A stretch of DNA of 64,000 bases from Nyssa sinensis. Lineage: Eukaryota > Streptophyta > Magnoliopsida > Cornales > Nyssaceae. The DNA lies in assembly GCA_008638375.1 (NCBI GenBank), contig CM018043.1, forward strand, positions 40,494,066 to 40,558,065, read 5' to 3'. Positions 1 to 10,293 of this stretch are shown here, piece after piece. The notes under the pieces are model-generated. The model was not told the DNA's origin and did no database searches. It worked only from the letters and a program-made list of their open reading frames with translations. The position numbers and the translations under genes are program-made. Every line of letters begins with the position of its first letter. The first letter of the stretch is position 1.

Positions 1-39
1 CCTCGGTATACGTGACGTATCCCGGGTCGGGATATTACA
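1..39 (-). repeat. Terminal 39 bp of a minus-oriented gypsy LTR
   Basis: This stretch matches, almost base for base, the right-hand ends of the LTRs at 44478, 53666 and 61776. It contains the paired ACGT cores and the CCCGGG palindrome, and it ends in ATATTACA. It is therefore the U3 end of an LTR lying mostly outside the window. In element sense the LTR runs on the minus strand. Confidence 0.85.
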
Positions 40-380
40 AAAATGACGAACCGAATGACATAAGACATAAAAGGGTAAATGACCAAAATGCCTTAAAGGC
101 TAAAGTATAAGAAAGGATCCTAAACTATAATACTAAGCCCAGAAGTGACTAAGAACATTATGTAAATAAAGATTAAGATGACTAACTATACTGATATACT
201 ATTGATGTATTATGATCTATGCTATAGGAATACCAGTAAGAAATAGAGATACAAGAAATGTCAAGGCAAGCTGAGTAAGCATGTAATTGTGGACTATGGA
301 CCACAAGTGAGTAACCCTGAACCTTGACCGGAGGTATTTCAATTGATTATAGTTCTTTGAATAGGCAAGCTCCATTGGTT
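40..380 (+). repeat. Probable degraded plus-oriented LTR remnant
   Basis: The sequence is AT-rich with no usable reading frame. Short stretches resemble the plus-oriented LTR near 62640 (ACGTAAAAAGGTAAATGACC-like) and near 63450 (GTGAGTAACCCT). I infer that the LTR ending at 39 was inserted into another LTR, whose remains continue here. The match is short and partial. Confidence 0.35.
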
Positions 381-792
381 TCCCTAGCCTATTAATTTTT
401 TATTTTAGATTAAATGTAAGCTCCCGTATGTGGGTATAGGTTCTTCATGTATTTATTTTATTTCTGAAGAAAGAGCTAGAGGATGGGAGCCATCAAGAAG
501 ACCAATGGAAATACAGAGTCTACTGTCAAGAATTTTAGTTGGCCATGAGAGATAATTTTAATTTTATGCTTGCATGTTTATTTTCATAAAATCACATGAT
601 TATTTTTTATCCATGAATATGTTAATATAATTATGCATGAGCTATATAAAAGATCCTTAATTTATAAAATCAAGTGGGAGAGGGATGCTTTAAGAAAGCT
701 CCCATGGTTTTCCATCATCGGCCCATAGTAAAACAAAAATAGGTGCCTTGAGCCATCTTCGAGTGGCCTCCCCACAGAGGGTGATTAACTAG
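381..792. other. AT-rich stretch, nothing recognised
   Basis: I see no coding frame, terminal repeat or RNA gene here. The last 130 bases lead into the copia gag frame and may be degraded upstream gag sequence of that element. Confidence 0.4.
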
Positions 793-1370
793 TTGGTTAC
801 AAGTATGTACCTCTTAGGGGCTAACATTGATGGTGAGTCCCAAGTTGTTATTACCCTTGAGTCGCTGCCTGACTCTTTTAATCAATTTAAGCTCAACTAT
901 AACATGAACAAAATAAATTTGACTTTGGCTGAGCTTCTCAGCTCTTTACAGGTAGCGGAGGGTATTATCAAAAGCCACCCTAGTGCTCATGTGGTTGAGG
1001 GTTCTTCTTTTAAACCCAAGCCCAAAGGCAAGGGCAAGTGGAAGAAGAAACAAAACCCCAAAAACTCCAAGGGAAATATGGGTCCTAAAGGGGTGTTGGA
1101 AACGGGAAGAAGGGGGCAACCACAGGGGCAACCACGAAGCCCAAAGGAAAGTGTTTCTACTGCGGGATCATAGGGCATTAGAAAAGAAACTGTCTAGATT
1201 ATCTAACCAAGAAAAAGAACACAGGTATAATCGAATCACTTGTTATTGAGGTAAGTTATATAGCGGGTACTTCAAATTCCTGGTGCATAGACTCTGGTGC
1301 AACTAATCACATTTTTAATTCGTTATAGGGGTTTCGGGAGACCAAATAGCTAAGTGATGGAGAGATTATC
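793..1370 (+). pseudogene. Ty1/copia gag and start of protease, broken
   Basis: The frame from 793 encodes a copia-type gag segment, including LPDSFNQF and LNYNMNK. A lysine-rich stretch follows, as normally found before the zinc knuckle. Near 1100-1170 the frame shifts. In the next frame there is a zinc knuckle of form CFYCG..GH (about 1158-1195) with an internal stop, then the protease motif WCIDSGATNHI near 1280-1320. In plant copia elements these domains bind RNA and cleave the polyprotein. Further stops follow, and the protein cannot be made intact. A 704-bp LTR interrupts it at 1371, and the reading continues at 2075. Confidence 0.85.
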
Positions 1371-2074
1371 TGATGTGAACCCATAAGATCGAAATCCTTA
1401 GAACCCATAATCAAATTGAAACTTACCCAAGAAAGCCAAGAATCAAATCAAGATGATCTAGACCCGTTGAAAACTTGTTTCAAGAATCTAGATTTGATGA
1501 GAACGCCACAAAGGGTATGCCTTTATAAGTTCGTAGTTCACTCAAGAACAAGAAGAGAAAATTGAAAAATTCTCTATGCAGAAAGCTTCATTCATGTTCT
1601 AGCCTCCAAATTACAGCTATAAATCCTTTTAAAACCTTCCATGAAACCCCAGGGCCGAATAAGGCTTACATTAATTAAAAGACACGGGCTAAACATCTTC
1701 AAGCCCAAAATGTCCTAAACTACCGACTAAAAATAATAAAAGAAATCCACTAAATAAGTTAAATTGGCCCAAATGCCTACAAACATAAAATAGGCCCACA
1801 CGTCTATACTTAACGAAATAAAAAGTCTATACGAAACCACTAGACTATGCCGCCCCCCTGGGTAGCTTGTATCACATGGATTAAAGTTAGTTCTTCTTCT
1901 CTCCAGCCCATCTTGAATGTTGGGGTCTTGCTCGATGAGTTTGTAAACTCGGCCCAAATGGATTACACCAATCCTTGCATTGCTTCCTTGATCTTCTTAG
2001 CTCTCAACCTTGTGATTGGCCCTTTTAGAACTTGTGAAGGATCTTTAAGACTCAATCCACCATGGTGCCCATCA
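1371..2074. mobile_element. 704-bp solo LTR inserted in copia protease
   Basis: The insert starts TGATGTGAACCC and ends TGCCCATCA, so it has TG...CA ends with short inverted termini (TGATG/CATCA). It is flanked by the direct repeat ttatc at 1366-1370 and 2075-2079. Removing it restores the copia reading GEI...HLGTEAKV. There is no internal coding region, so it is a solo LTR or a small non-autonomous LTR element. It is unrelated in sequence to the other LTRs of the window. Confidence 0.8.
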
Positions 2075-2285
2075 TTATCTTGCACTTGGGAACAGAAGCA
2101 AAAGTTGCTGCAGTGTCAGTAGGAGTAGTTAGTTTATGTTTTTCTTCAAATAGGACACTAGTACTTTGTGATTGCTTATATGTGCCTAGCATTAGAAAGA
2201 ACTTATTATTAGTTTCAAGTTTAATAAAACAAGGTTATTTAGTTTATTTTAATTCAAATGTTGTTACAATAAGGCCCAAAATTGC
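2075..2285 (+). pseudogene. Ty1/copia protease / pre-integrase fragment
   Basis: This is the continuation of the copia frame from before the 704-bp insert. It contains KVAAVSVG, the CLYVPSIRKNLLLVSSL stretch and GYLVYFNSNVV, which correspond to the region between protease and integrase in plant copia polyproteins. The coding similarity stops near 2285, where LINE sequence starts. No integrase, reverse transcriptase or RNase H of this copy remains in the window. Confidence 0.8.
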
Positions 2286-3031
2286 CTTCGGTAGATGATA
2301 ATGGATTCTAGAGAGAAGGGAGAGCTTGTCTCTCTAGTTTTTCCCTAATCCTTTGCTGCTCTTTTCTTTTCTACGTCTTTAGTGGCTTCCATACAGCCAT
2401 TAAATGTAGTGATCAAATGGTCTACAAGTTGCCAATGATGCTACCCATTCATTACATGCAAAGGTTTCAAGCCCTTCTGATAAAAATAAGACTGCTAAGT
2501 ATTGTTGAATGCTATTGCAGAGTTTGTTAATGCCCCTAAGGAGTTAATGTAGGGCCTATTATGGATCGTATTGATTTTGATAAGGTAGCCAATCGAGCTC
2601 AAGTTATAGGAAATGACAGACAATGGTAGCAAGGAGTTCAAGCTGCCAATGCTGAAGAGAAGGGAAGGCAATGGCAACAAGAGACGGACTCAGTTTCTAC
2701 TGAGCATCAAAGGACTGGATCCACTAACGCTTAAGTTGCATCTCACGAGAGTGCTAAGTCTTCACTAGCTCTTTCTTAGGCTGATGGTGTAGAACATGGG
2801 GAATCTATTCCCCAAGTTTCTCTTGATTTAGAAAAAGAATTTGGGGGCTTTTCTAATGATTGTTCTTTCATGTGTGATCTGACTTTAGGTAACTCCATTA
2901 GCATTCAGAAAACTGGGGTTTGTGGAAAAGGGTGAGGGCAGCTTCATCAATTGGCGCGTGTGACATTCTCAAAGGAAAGAGGGAGTGGGCTATTTTCTCA
3001 TCCACGTTTTCCTCTTTCTTAAGCTCACTAT
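2286..3031 (+). mobile_element. LINE 5' region upstream of ORF1
   Basis: Copia similarity ends about 2285 and a new sequence starts with a polypurine-rich GAGAGAAGGGAGAG. It runs into the LINE ORF1 frame without another transposon boundary, so I read it as the 5' untranslated part and the decayed amino-terminal part of the LINE. Open frames here are short and broken. The exact 5' end is inferred only from where copia similarity stops. Confidence 0.5.
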
Positions 3032-4637
3032 GTGTCAAATGTTGAAGCAAGGAGATCTGATCCTATGGCTAAAAATGAAGGAGTTCAAAAAGCTGCTCAA
3101 GCTAAAGCTGTATTACATACAACTACTGCCCCAAAAGGCACTAACACTACTAGTCAAGTTGATATACTTGCTGGTGCCCATAAAGCTAATGCTCAAACAG
3201 GCGATGGGGCCCCTCCCCATACCTTTTATGCGTCATATGTAGGAGCAAGGGGGTCTAAACCTTTGGTTAATCACAATGCCCATAGTGATCTTCAACAAGT
3301 TCCACTTGCTGATCTAAAAGGCATTGTCCCTACTGTTGCAACTAAAGCTGATGTCCAAAAAGATGTTGACCAAGTCTCCAAACCTAATGAGGGAGTGTCA
3401 AAGCAGTCAACTCTAGAAGTTCGTACTTCAAAAAACTTGCTACTGTAGAATGGTAAGTTAATTGGCTTTTCAGACCACCATACTGTTGGACCTTCGCCTA
3501 CTCCCACCTGGACCTCTCTCTTCCAAAAACATCCCTCTTCTAAAAAATTCAATTTGGAATACAACCAACCTTAACTTGAGGGCGATAGGATCACGGTTCA
3601 ACCCCCCAAGAATTCATTCAAGCTAGAATCCCAGGCTGGAAAAATACCTTAGTTGGCTATTTTCTTGACAAGAAAATGTCATTTCTATAGGTTAAATCAG
3701 TTACGGAGAAACTATGGAGTAAAGAAGGGTTAAATGAAATCCTTCCAAATGGGAATGGCTTCTTCTTCTTTAAATTTGACTCAATGCATGCTGTTAACTA
3801 TATTCTTGAAGGAGGTCATTGGTACTTCTCTAGGAGGCACATAATCCTCCAACGATGGTATCTTGGTATGACTCTATTTAAGAAAGATGTGGCAAAAATC
3901 CCTGTTTGGATTAAATTCTTCAATGTTCCCTATGAACTTTGGACAACCCAAGGGCTTGGCTATGTAGCAAGTGCCATTGGGAAATCGTTTTATGCTGATT
4001 CTCACACTAAAGACCAATCCAGGATCAGTTATGCTAGGATCTGTGTGGAGGTGGATGCCACCAACGAGCTTCCTGATTACTTTCATATCAAGCTAACTGA
4101 TCACTCCAAAGTGGAAATTCTTGTTGAGTACCATGGCTCCCATCCATGTGCACTCACTGTCACACCTTTGGGCATAGACTTGACAAATTCCCTTTAATGA
4201 AAAGTGATGAAAGGAAAGTCTTTAACCATTTTGCTAAAGTTGCCATCAAAAACAACAAGAGTGAATGGAGAGTGGTCTCAAGTAAGGGAAAGTCCATTCA
4301 AATTCAGGAAAATCTAAGTGAAGATACCACCCAAGCAAACACCACTCAAATTGAAAACGCCTTAAGGGATATAGGGTTGAATCATACTAAAGATCTGCAG
4401 ATTGAAACAGTTTAAACAGACTCCCTCAACTCAGGTCCCATCTTTGATGGCCTTAATCTGGAGCAGCCAACCACCCTTCATTCTCCTAATAATCAAGTAG
4501 TGGAAATGGCAACTGAAAAAGACCCTAGCCCCCATCTTTCCACTCACTATGATGGTATTGATTCTTATCTATCTCCAAAAGATTCAAAATCCATCGCATC
4601 TCATTTAGATGACAGTTCCCCATGCGAGAATGGCTAC
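3032..4637 (+). pseudogene. L1-type LINE ORF1 (DUF4283 plus zinc knuckle), broken
   Basis: The first frame (3032-3448) encodes a Ser/Thr/Lys-rich amino-terminal part. A second frame, from about 3600 to 4195, carries a DUF4283 domain: GWKNTLVGYFLDKKM, LWSKEGL, GFFFFKF, GGHWYF and VWIKFFNVP are visible, with a stop near 3690. A frameshift near 4137 leads to a CTHCHTFGH zinc knuckle (4146-4190) whose last cysteine appears replaced by phenylalanine. ORF1 proteins of this type bind LINE RNA. The tail of the frame runs to 4637 and resumes at 31069 after the E1 insertion. Confidence 0.8.
4633..4637. repeat. Left target-site duplication of E1 (gctac)
   Basis: The five bases gctac directly precede the LTR start at 4638. 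The same five bases follow the other LTR end at 31063, at 31064-31068. This identifies 4638-31063 as one inserted element despite all the later insertions. Confidence 0.85.
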
Positions 4638-5763
4638 TATCACGACCCAAAATCCACCCTGTGCGGACCTCGTATCGTGACCGCCACCCTAAGGCTCGAG
4701 GGCCTTAGGGCAAGGCTCACATAAGCAACGGTATCGGACGGCGGTGCGGCTTGTGTTTGCGAAAACGTGAAAAACTTTTTTTTTTTCTTTTCTTTTCTCA
4801 TTTTAAATCTTTCGCACAACCGCCCGGTACTGCCGCTCTTCATAATGGTACACATGATTATACATTCAAAGCATAATTAAAACTTAAAGGCTTTATAATT
4901 AATACATGTTTAGATGCCCCATGGGCTTAATACATAACAGTTCATTACTTCCTAATACAAAAGTTACTACTAAAAGTCCATAACCTTCCACAAAAGAAAA
5001 CTACTTAAACAATCCCTCCAAAAGAAAGCGGCTAGGTTCATCATCATCGTCATTAATATTAAGACTGTCATCGATCACCTGAAAGAGGGGGGGCGGATAA
5101 AAATCCGAGTAAGCTAAACTAAGCTTGTGAGTAATTCCAGCATTCGTCAAGGGGTTTCAATTGACAGTGGTTTAGCACATGAGAGTTTATAAAATACTCA
5201 CCACCAATTGCTCATATTCTTTGAACACAAAATTTATGCATTCATTAAAACAGATAGCTTTGAAACATTTAGAGTATTCAATCTAAACATGTACTTCTTC
5301 AAATAAAGTATGTAAACTTTAAAACACGTAGATATGCATAGAAAATGAGAGTAAAACTTGCTTTCATTTTCACACGTATCCTCTTATCACTTTCGTTAAT
5401 AGAATCTGTTTCGAACCGGACTCCAGTCTTACTACAATGGAGATATCTCATGCCTGGGGGATTAGATCCTACTACCTGGCATTTTACGTGTCATAGTTGA
5501 ATTTCAAAGAAACTCAATGTCGCATGTAGTGCTTATGCACGAGTTATCTTGCATTATCAGTGGCAACAAGAGGTATAAAACACTTACAAATAGATGCTAT
5601 TTAAAAGCATTAAAACATGGCCTCCCTGTAGTTGCATTTTAAAATATAACATATAACTTCTTCAATAGAACTTCAAATATTTAAAATAAGCAAATTCAGC
5701 ACATTTAAAGAAATTGGCATTTTACTTAGACATGTAAAAATATTTTTAAGGGAAGCTATAGTA
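4638..5763 (-). mobile_element. E1 gypsy element: truncated 3' LTR
   Basis: This is a close copy of 19248-20385, the start of the E1 5' LTR. It begins TATCACGACCC, where the expected TG has become TA. The copy includes the CACCTGAAAGAGGG / AAGCTTGTGAGTAA module at 5073-5145. About 3.2 kb of the 4.3-kb LTR is missing, because the sequence breaks at 5764 into filler and then E2. The element is transcribed on the minus strand, so this is its 3' LTR. Confidence 0.85.
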
Positions 5764-5780
5764 GAAGCTATATTTTTAAG
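5764..5780. other. Templated filler at a deletion junction
   Basis: The 17 bases between the E1 LTR and the E2 integrase tail repeat two pieces of sequence lying within the preceding 25 bases (GAAGCTATA, and ATTTTTAAG). This is the usual footprint of end-joining repair after a deletion. Confidence 0.6.
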
Positions 5781-6422
5781 GTAGTTGAGGGAATCACTTT
5801 GCTTTGGTAGAGTTTGCCTGCAATCGTAGCTAGCAGTTTCCCAGTGTGTTGGGCTGGAGTAGGAGAGACAATTGTTTTGGGACTCGATATAATCCGTGAG
5901 ACCACAGACGAGATACAAAGTGATCAGACAGCGCTTGTTGCCAGCTAGAGTCGCCAGAGGAGTTATGCAGATAGGAGGCGGCAACCCTTGTCATTCGAGG
6001 TTGGGGGCCATGTGTTCCTCAAGATATTTCCCCGACGAGGTTTAAGGAGATTTGGGCGCGGTGGGAAGCTGTCGCCACGATTTATAGACCCCTTTGAGAT
6101 TCTTGGGAGGGTTGGTGAGGTGGCTTACAAGCTGGCCTTACCACCGCAGTTATCTGGGATTCATGACGTCTTCCATGTATCTATGCTGAGGAAGTACCAT
6201 CCCGACCCCTCACATGTACTTGACTGGGTTGATCTTCAGTCAGAGGGGGGTGCTTCCTATGACCAGAGACCCGTAGAGATATTGGACTCGAGGGACCAAG
6301 TCTTGCGAGGCAAGACCATCCCTTTGGTCAAGGTTCGTTGGAACCATCATGGGGTTGAGGAGGCTACTTGGGAGCGTGAGACTGAGGTCCGTGCTAGGTA
6401 TCCCGAGTTGTTTGATCAATGA
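5781..6422 (+). pseudogene. E2 integrase C-terminal / chromodomain-like tail, copy 1
   Basis: The open frame from 5988 ends at 6422. It encodes the integrase C-terminal barrel module ([31 protein letters not shown]) and a chromodomain-like end ([16 protein letters not shown]). Upstream bases 5781-5987 belong to the same gene but carry stops and a deletion between the FAC and CWAG parts. Copy 2 at 12177-12222 plus 15761-16354 has the same stop and the same deletion. In gypsy elements this part of integrase helps target insertion. It directly precedes a polypurine tract and LTR, as expected for the 3' end of a gypsy internal region. Confidence 0.85.
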
Positions 6423-6472
6423 TGTATTTTCTTTTGTTTTACGTTATTTTAAATTTCGGGACGAAATTTCTG

Positions 6473-6486
6473 TAAGGAGGGAAGGA
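6473..6486 (+). other. Polypurine tract before E2 LTR1
   Basis: The purine-rich TAAGGAGGGAAGGA lies directly against the LTR start at 6487, where plus-strand DNA priming starts in LTR retrotransposons. The same tract precedes LTR2 at 16405-16418. Confidence 0.8.
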
Positions 6487-6498
6487 TGTAATGACCTG

Positions 6499-6534
<36 letters not shown>

Positions 6535-6576
6535 AGTGGGGAAATATTAAATGTGTGAGTGGGGTATGTAATGAGT

Positions 6577-6616
<40 letters not shown>

Positions 6617-6638
6617 TGGCTTGGGAGTGTGTGCAAGT

Positions 6639-6683
<45 letters not shown>

Positions 6684-7007
6684 GGTTGGTGTGTGTGTGA
6701 GTGGGTATATATATATATATATATATATGTATAAAGTAGAGATGATGTGGATGTGTGTGTTTAAAATTAAATAAAGCAGACAAGGTGTATTGGGTGTATG
6801 GTGTGTGTTTGTGGGGCGGCTCAAGAAGGTGAAAAAGTATGTATATACAATTATGGGTGCAGCAGGTCGGTGCAGGAGATTGGAAAATATAGATATTTAT
6901 CTAATTGTTTGCGTTGTGGCGGTGGAGCAAAGAGTTGGAACAGCAGCAGACTTATCAGAATATATATCTATATGTACGTGTGTGAGGCGTAAAACCAAGG
7001 GAGAAAA

Positions 7008-7040
<33 letters not shown>

Positions 7041-8173
7041 AAGTGGGAGGCTGAGGAATCCAGGGCGTTGGAACATAAGAGGGGGAGAAGAAGCTGCCCA
7101 GAAAAAGAATCAGAAAACTAAGGGACGCGAAAAGGGCAAGGAGAAGGTGCTCTGACCCTCAGTATTTTCACAGTGATCCTACCATACCTCGAGTGCACTT
7201 CTTGAGTTGAGACCGATTTACAGGTACGATATATTGTGCTAAGTAAGAAATAGAATTGAGATTAGGAATACTTGATTTGCTGTATTGATTGTTCACATGT
7301 TTGTCTAGAGTGTTCACATGCTTATGTGCTACGTGCTATCTTGTTTAGTTGGATGATGATCATGGGTATATCGCATGTGTTAGTGTGGTGTGTGAATCAT
7401 ATGCTTTGAAGAACTGTTGATGTCATGAATTGTACACTTGAAAGCATGTTTTATGTATGAATGAGATGCATCATTGAGATTGCATTATGACATGATGAGA
7501 TCAGAGCATATTGGCATAGTGTGATTCCTTGGACATGGCGTGAGTTAAGCACTTGGTGCTTTGCATTATGAGGGTGCAGATCCTGTGGTGAAAAACCCAA
7601 AATCGGCCATTAGGTACTTGCAAGCCTGACGGATTCCGGACCGTGAAGCGAGACATAAGTGACGGTACTCATTCCGGCGGAGAATGACCGTATCATGAGA
7701 CATGGGTGGCATAGAGTTGCATGGGTGTGTCACGCATACTACTCAGGTACTGTATACTGTTCATATACTGCTATCATGATATCGAATGCCATATAGAAAT
7801 GACTGTACACTTGCACATGCCACGACCTTAGTTTTGTTTCTTGCATTAGCATTATATTGTACCAGCATGTTGAGCTGACCCCTTTAGTGGGGCAAACATT
7901 TCAGATGATGTCCCAGCTGTACGAGACATAAAGACGGTCTGATTGGGGATTATGTTGGGCCCAAGGGGCGCTTTTGATATTATGTAAGGGCATAAGCCCG
8001 AGACTGTATTTTATTTTGTATGTTGTGAACCAATGGACCAGACCTTATATATGTATCAAAACAGCATGTAGAATGTATGAGATCGTCCTTAATTATCTTT
8101 TATTCCTTTATTATTTTATTTTTTTTTGTCTCATTACTCACGCCTCGGGTTCGCCGGAATTCGGGGTGTGACA
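6487..8173 (+). mobile_element. E2 LTR1 (1687 bp)
   Basis: It begins TGTAATGACCTGA and ends GGTGTGACA, with TG...CA ends. A second, nearly identical copy lies at 16419-18116. Differences seen by eye are about a dozen substitutions plus repeat-length changes. It carries (TTA)n at 6500-6533, three (TA)n tracts separated by GT-rich spacers (6580-6613, 6641-6679, 6705-6730), a (GA)n tract at 7011-7038, an inverted repeat around 7665-7695, and the CCCC/GGGG stem with TTTCAG/ATGATG at 7880-7912. Unusually, internal gypsy sequence lies on both sides of it. Confidence 0.92.
7011..7038 (+). repeat. (GA)n tract in E2 LTR1
   Basis: This is a pure dinucleotide run. The counterpart in LTR2 (16935-16981) is longer and interrupted, one of the main length differences between the two LTRs. 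Confidence 0.9.
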
Positions 8174-8176
8174 ACA

Positions 8177-8188
8177 TGGTATCAAAGC
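8177..8188 (+). other. E2 primer-binding site (initiator tRNA-Met)
   Basis: TGGTATCAAAGC lies three bases after the LTR1 end. It differs at one base from TGGTATCAGAGC, the complement of the 3' end of plant initiator tRNA-Met. The following TTAGGTTCGA extends the resemblance. Confidence 0.85.
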
Positions 8189-9423
8189 TTAGGTTCGAAT
8201 ACCTAGAGACCGTGGGGGTGTTGTTTAACACCATGAGATCCTAGAGAAAAGAATGAGACTTAGTGTGAACCTTTAGCAGCATGTGATAGGATCTTGTGTG
8301 CTATGTGGTTTTATATGTCCTAATGCATGACTTGTTGTGCTTACGTGTTGGTTGATGATATGTTATGATGCATGATTATGTGATTTAATGTAGTGAGATG
8401 CATGACATGTATAATGTGTAGGGATTTGTTAAGTGTACATTGTGACATACTATACGTACTCCCTAGTTGCTGATAAGAACATGACTGAGCTTTTAGCTCA
8501 AATATTTTATATATACACATGTCACATTGGTATGCACGAGTATGCACTATACTTGATTTCCCAGTAGATAGGGAGCATACGAATTATTTTTTTGTGGAGG
8601 TTGACTAAGATTAGAAACTCATGTCAATATGATAGACCGTATACTTTAAGGGATAGACGGTGTGCCTAGTCATTTGAGGTGTGGGTTGTACACTTAGTTA
8701 TCTACGCGGTAGGCATTACGCCTAGTTACTTAGGAGACATGTTGCGAACGTGGGTGTTTACCTGGTTAACCGTTGTTTGTGGATTCTATATGAGTGCGCT
8801 AGGTTAGTAACCAATTTTCATGGATTATAGTACTATAACTATAATATTTATACAGACTGGATTGGTCTCAGGTCTTGAGTTACAGTTGATGGATGGTACC
8901 CCATCAGCAAGTAATGAAAGGAACTGTAATCCATGAAGGGTTATCACCTAGCTATAAAAGTAAGAGATAATAAAAGATACATCAAACCTTAAAATGCTAG
9001 AATAAGGATTTGGACTTGTGGAGCTTTGTGTGTATAGATGGATACTTAGGGTGTTTATCTTTAAGATTTTAAAGATGTTCTTGTGTTGAACCCTGGTTGT
9101 GGGGAGATGCATTGTTTTGGATAGTATTCACTGGGAGTTAAACCTTGCTAGTGTTCAAATGCTTAAGCACGTGTGTATTACACTGTTTAGATAAAATCCT
9201 TCTTGGTAGAGGGCTATGTTAGAACTCAGTATAAATTGTTTAGTGTAACAAACGGGTAGGGATGGTTGACATTAGTTATGTAGGTGTTGATTAGGCAAGT
9301 GTGTCGTGATATATTGTGGTTGTTACTTCGAAATTGTGAAGCGTTGACAAGTGCTTACTTAATGTTCTTTTAATACCTGTGTCTAATGGGGTATTAATTT
9401 TTCTTCTCTTTGGACTTGTAGAC
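8189..9423 (+). mobile_element. E2 long untranslated leader
   Basis: About 1.2 kb separates the primer-binding site from the first plausible gag start. No frame longer than about 70 codons makes sense here. The segment around 8640-8890 resembles 10860-11130 downstream of gag (compare GTGCCTAGTCA with GTGCCTGGTCA, and GCTAGGTTAGTAACC with GCTAGTTTAGTGACC), which suggests an old internal duplication. Confidence 0.6.
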
Positions 9424-10293
9424 ATGCCACCGAGACAAGCTACTCCCAGACTTATACCACCTAGACACGATGAGCCTAGGACCACTGCACCACCGTGGCA
9501 TAGTTGGCCCCAAGCTGCTGCTTCGGCAGATGTTGCAGTTGAGGAGGCCGTCACTTTTACACCTGCTCCAGTGGAGGTGGGGCAGACTAGTGGTTCTGGG
9601 GACGTAGCGACCATTATGCGGGAATGCCTTCACACTATACAGGAGGTAGTGACGAGAGCGATCAGGGCTGAGAGAGAGTTGGCTGAGCTTAGAGGAGTCA
9701 GAGAGCCCCAGACCCAGAGCGAGGCGACTCTAGCACAGATCCCTAGGTCTACCCCGATATACGTTGGTAAGAGGCCATCGAAGAGGTCTCGAGCCCGTGC
9801 TGCTGCTGCACGGATATCTATACCCGCCCATACTCACACTGGTAGGAGACTATTGAAGAGGTCCCAGACTGGTGCTTTTTCTACATTCACATACACATCC
9901 CAAAGGACCATTATTTGTTTTATTTGTGGACAGCCTGGCCACAAGATGGTCACTTGTCCTTTGAGGGACCCCAGCTTGAGACAGAGGATCGAGTCTAGTC
10001 AGGAGTCATTCCCATCACCAGTACAGAGTCAAGGACGGGAGATTCCACGACTTTGTTTTGTATGCCACCAGGCTGGCCATGTTAGGGCCAATTGTCCTCA
10101 AAGGTCGATTTCCCAGGACTTAGAGGAGCCACATTACTATCAGTATACCCAAGTGCCTCTACTACAGCCACTGTTGGGTCAGGGACCCTCAGCACCGTAT
10201 TTTCAGCATGCACCTACAGCATTGAGTGTCAGGACTCTCAGTCAGAGGGGTGATAGGCAGGACCAGACCACTCAGAGTGGCGTTATGCAGTAG
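9424..10293 (+). CDS. E2 gag-like protein with two zinc knuckles, no capsid
   Basis: The frame encodes 289 residues from the ATG at 9424 (MPPRQATP), chosen over the in-frame ATG at 9379 because gypsy gags commonly start this way. Residues 1-60 are rich in Pro and Ala, and 70-95 are helical and charged. Two CX2CX4HX4C zinc knuckles are complete: C165-C168-H173-C178 and C211-C214-H219-C224. The retrotransposon gag (capsid) domain normally lying before the knuckles is absent, and the frame stops without protease or reverse transcriptase. It could still bind nucleic acid. It may equally be a decaying remnant that happens to be open. Confidence 0.7.
   Translation: MPPRQATPRLIPPRHDEPRTTAPPWHSWPQAAASADVAVEEAVTFTPAPVEVGQTSGSGDVATIMRECLHTIQEVVTRAIRAERELAELRGVREPQTQSEATLAQIPRSTPIYVGKRPSKRSRARAAAARISIPAHTHTGRRLLKRSQTGAFSTFTYTSQRTIICFICGQPGHKMVTCPLRDPSLRQRIESSQESFPSPVQSQGREIPRLCFVCHQAGHVRANCPQRSISQDLEEPHYYQYTQVPLLQPLLGQGPSAPYFQHAPTALSVRTLSQRGDRQDQTTQSGVMQ

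Noticed and set aside
3292..3564. 90-codon minus-strand frame
   Set aside because: It overlaps the LINE ORF1 on the opposite strand and has no recognisable content.
6531..6824. 97- and 78-codon minus-strand frames rich in Tyr-Ile (and copies at 16376-16749)
   Set aside because: They are translations of (TA)n and GT-rich simple repeats within the E2 LTRs, with no conserved protein content.
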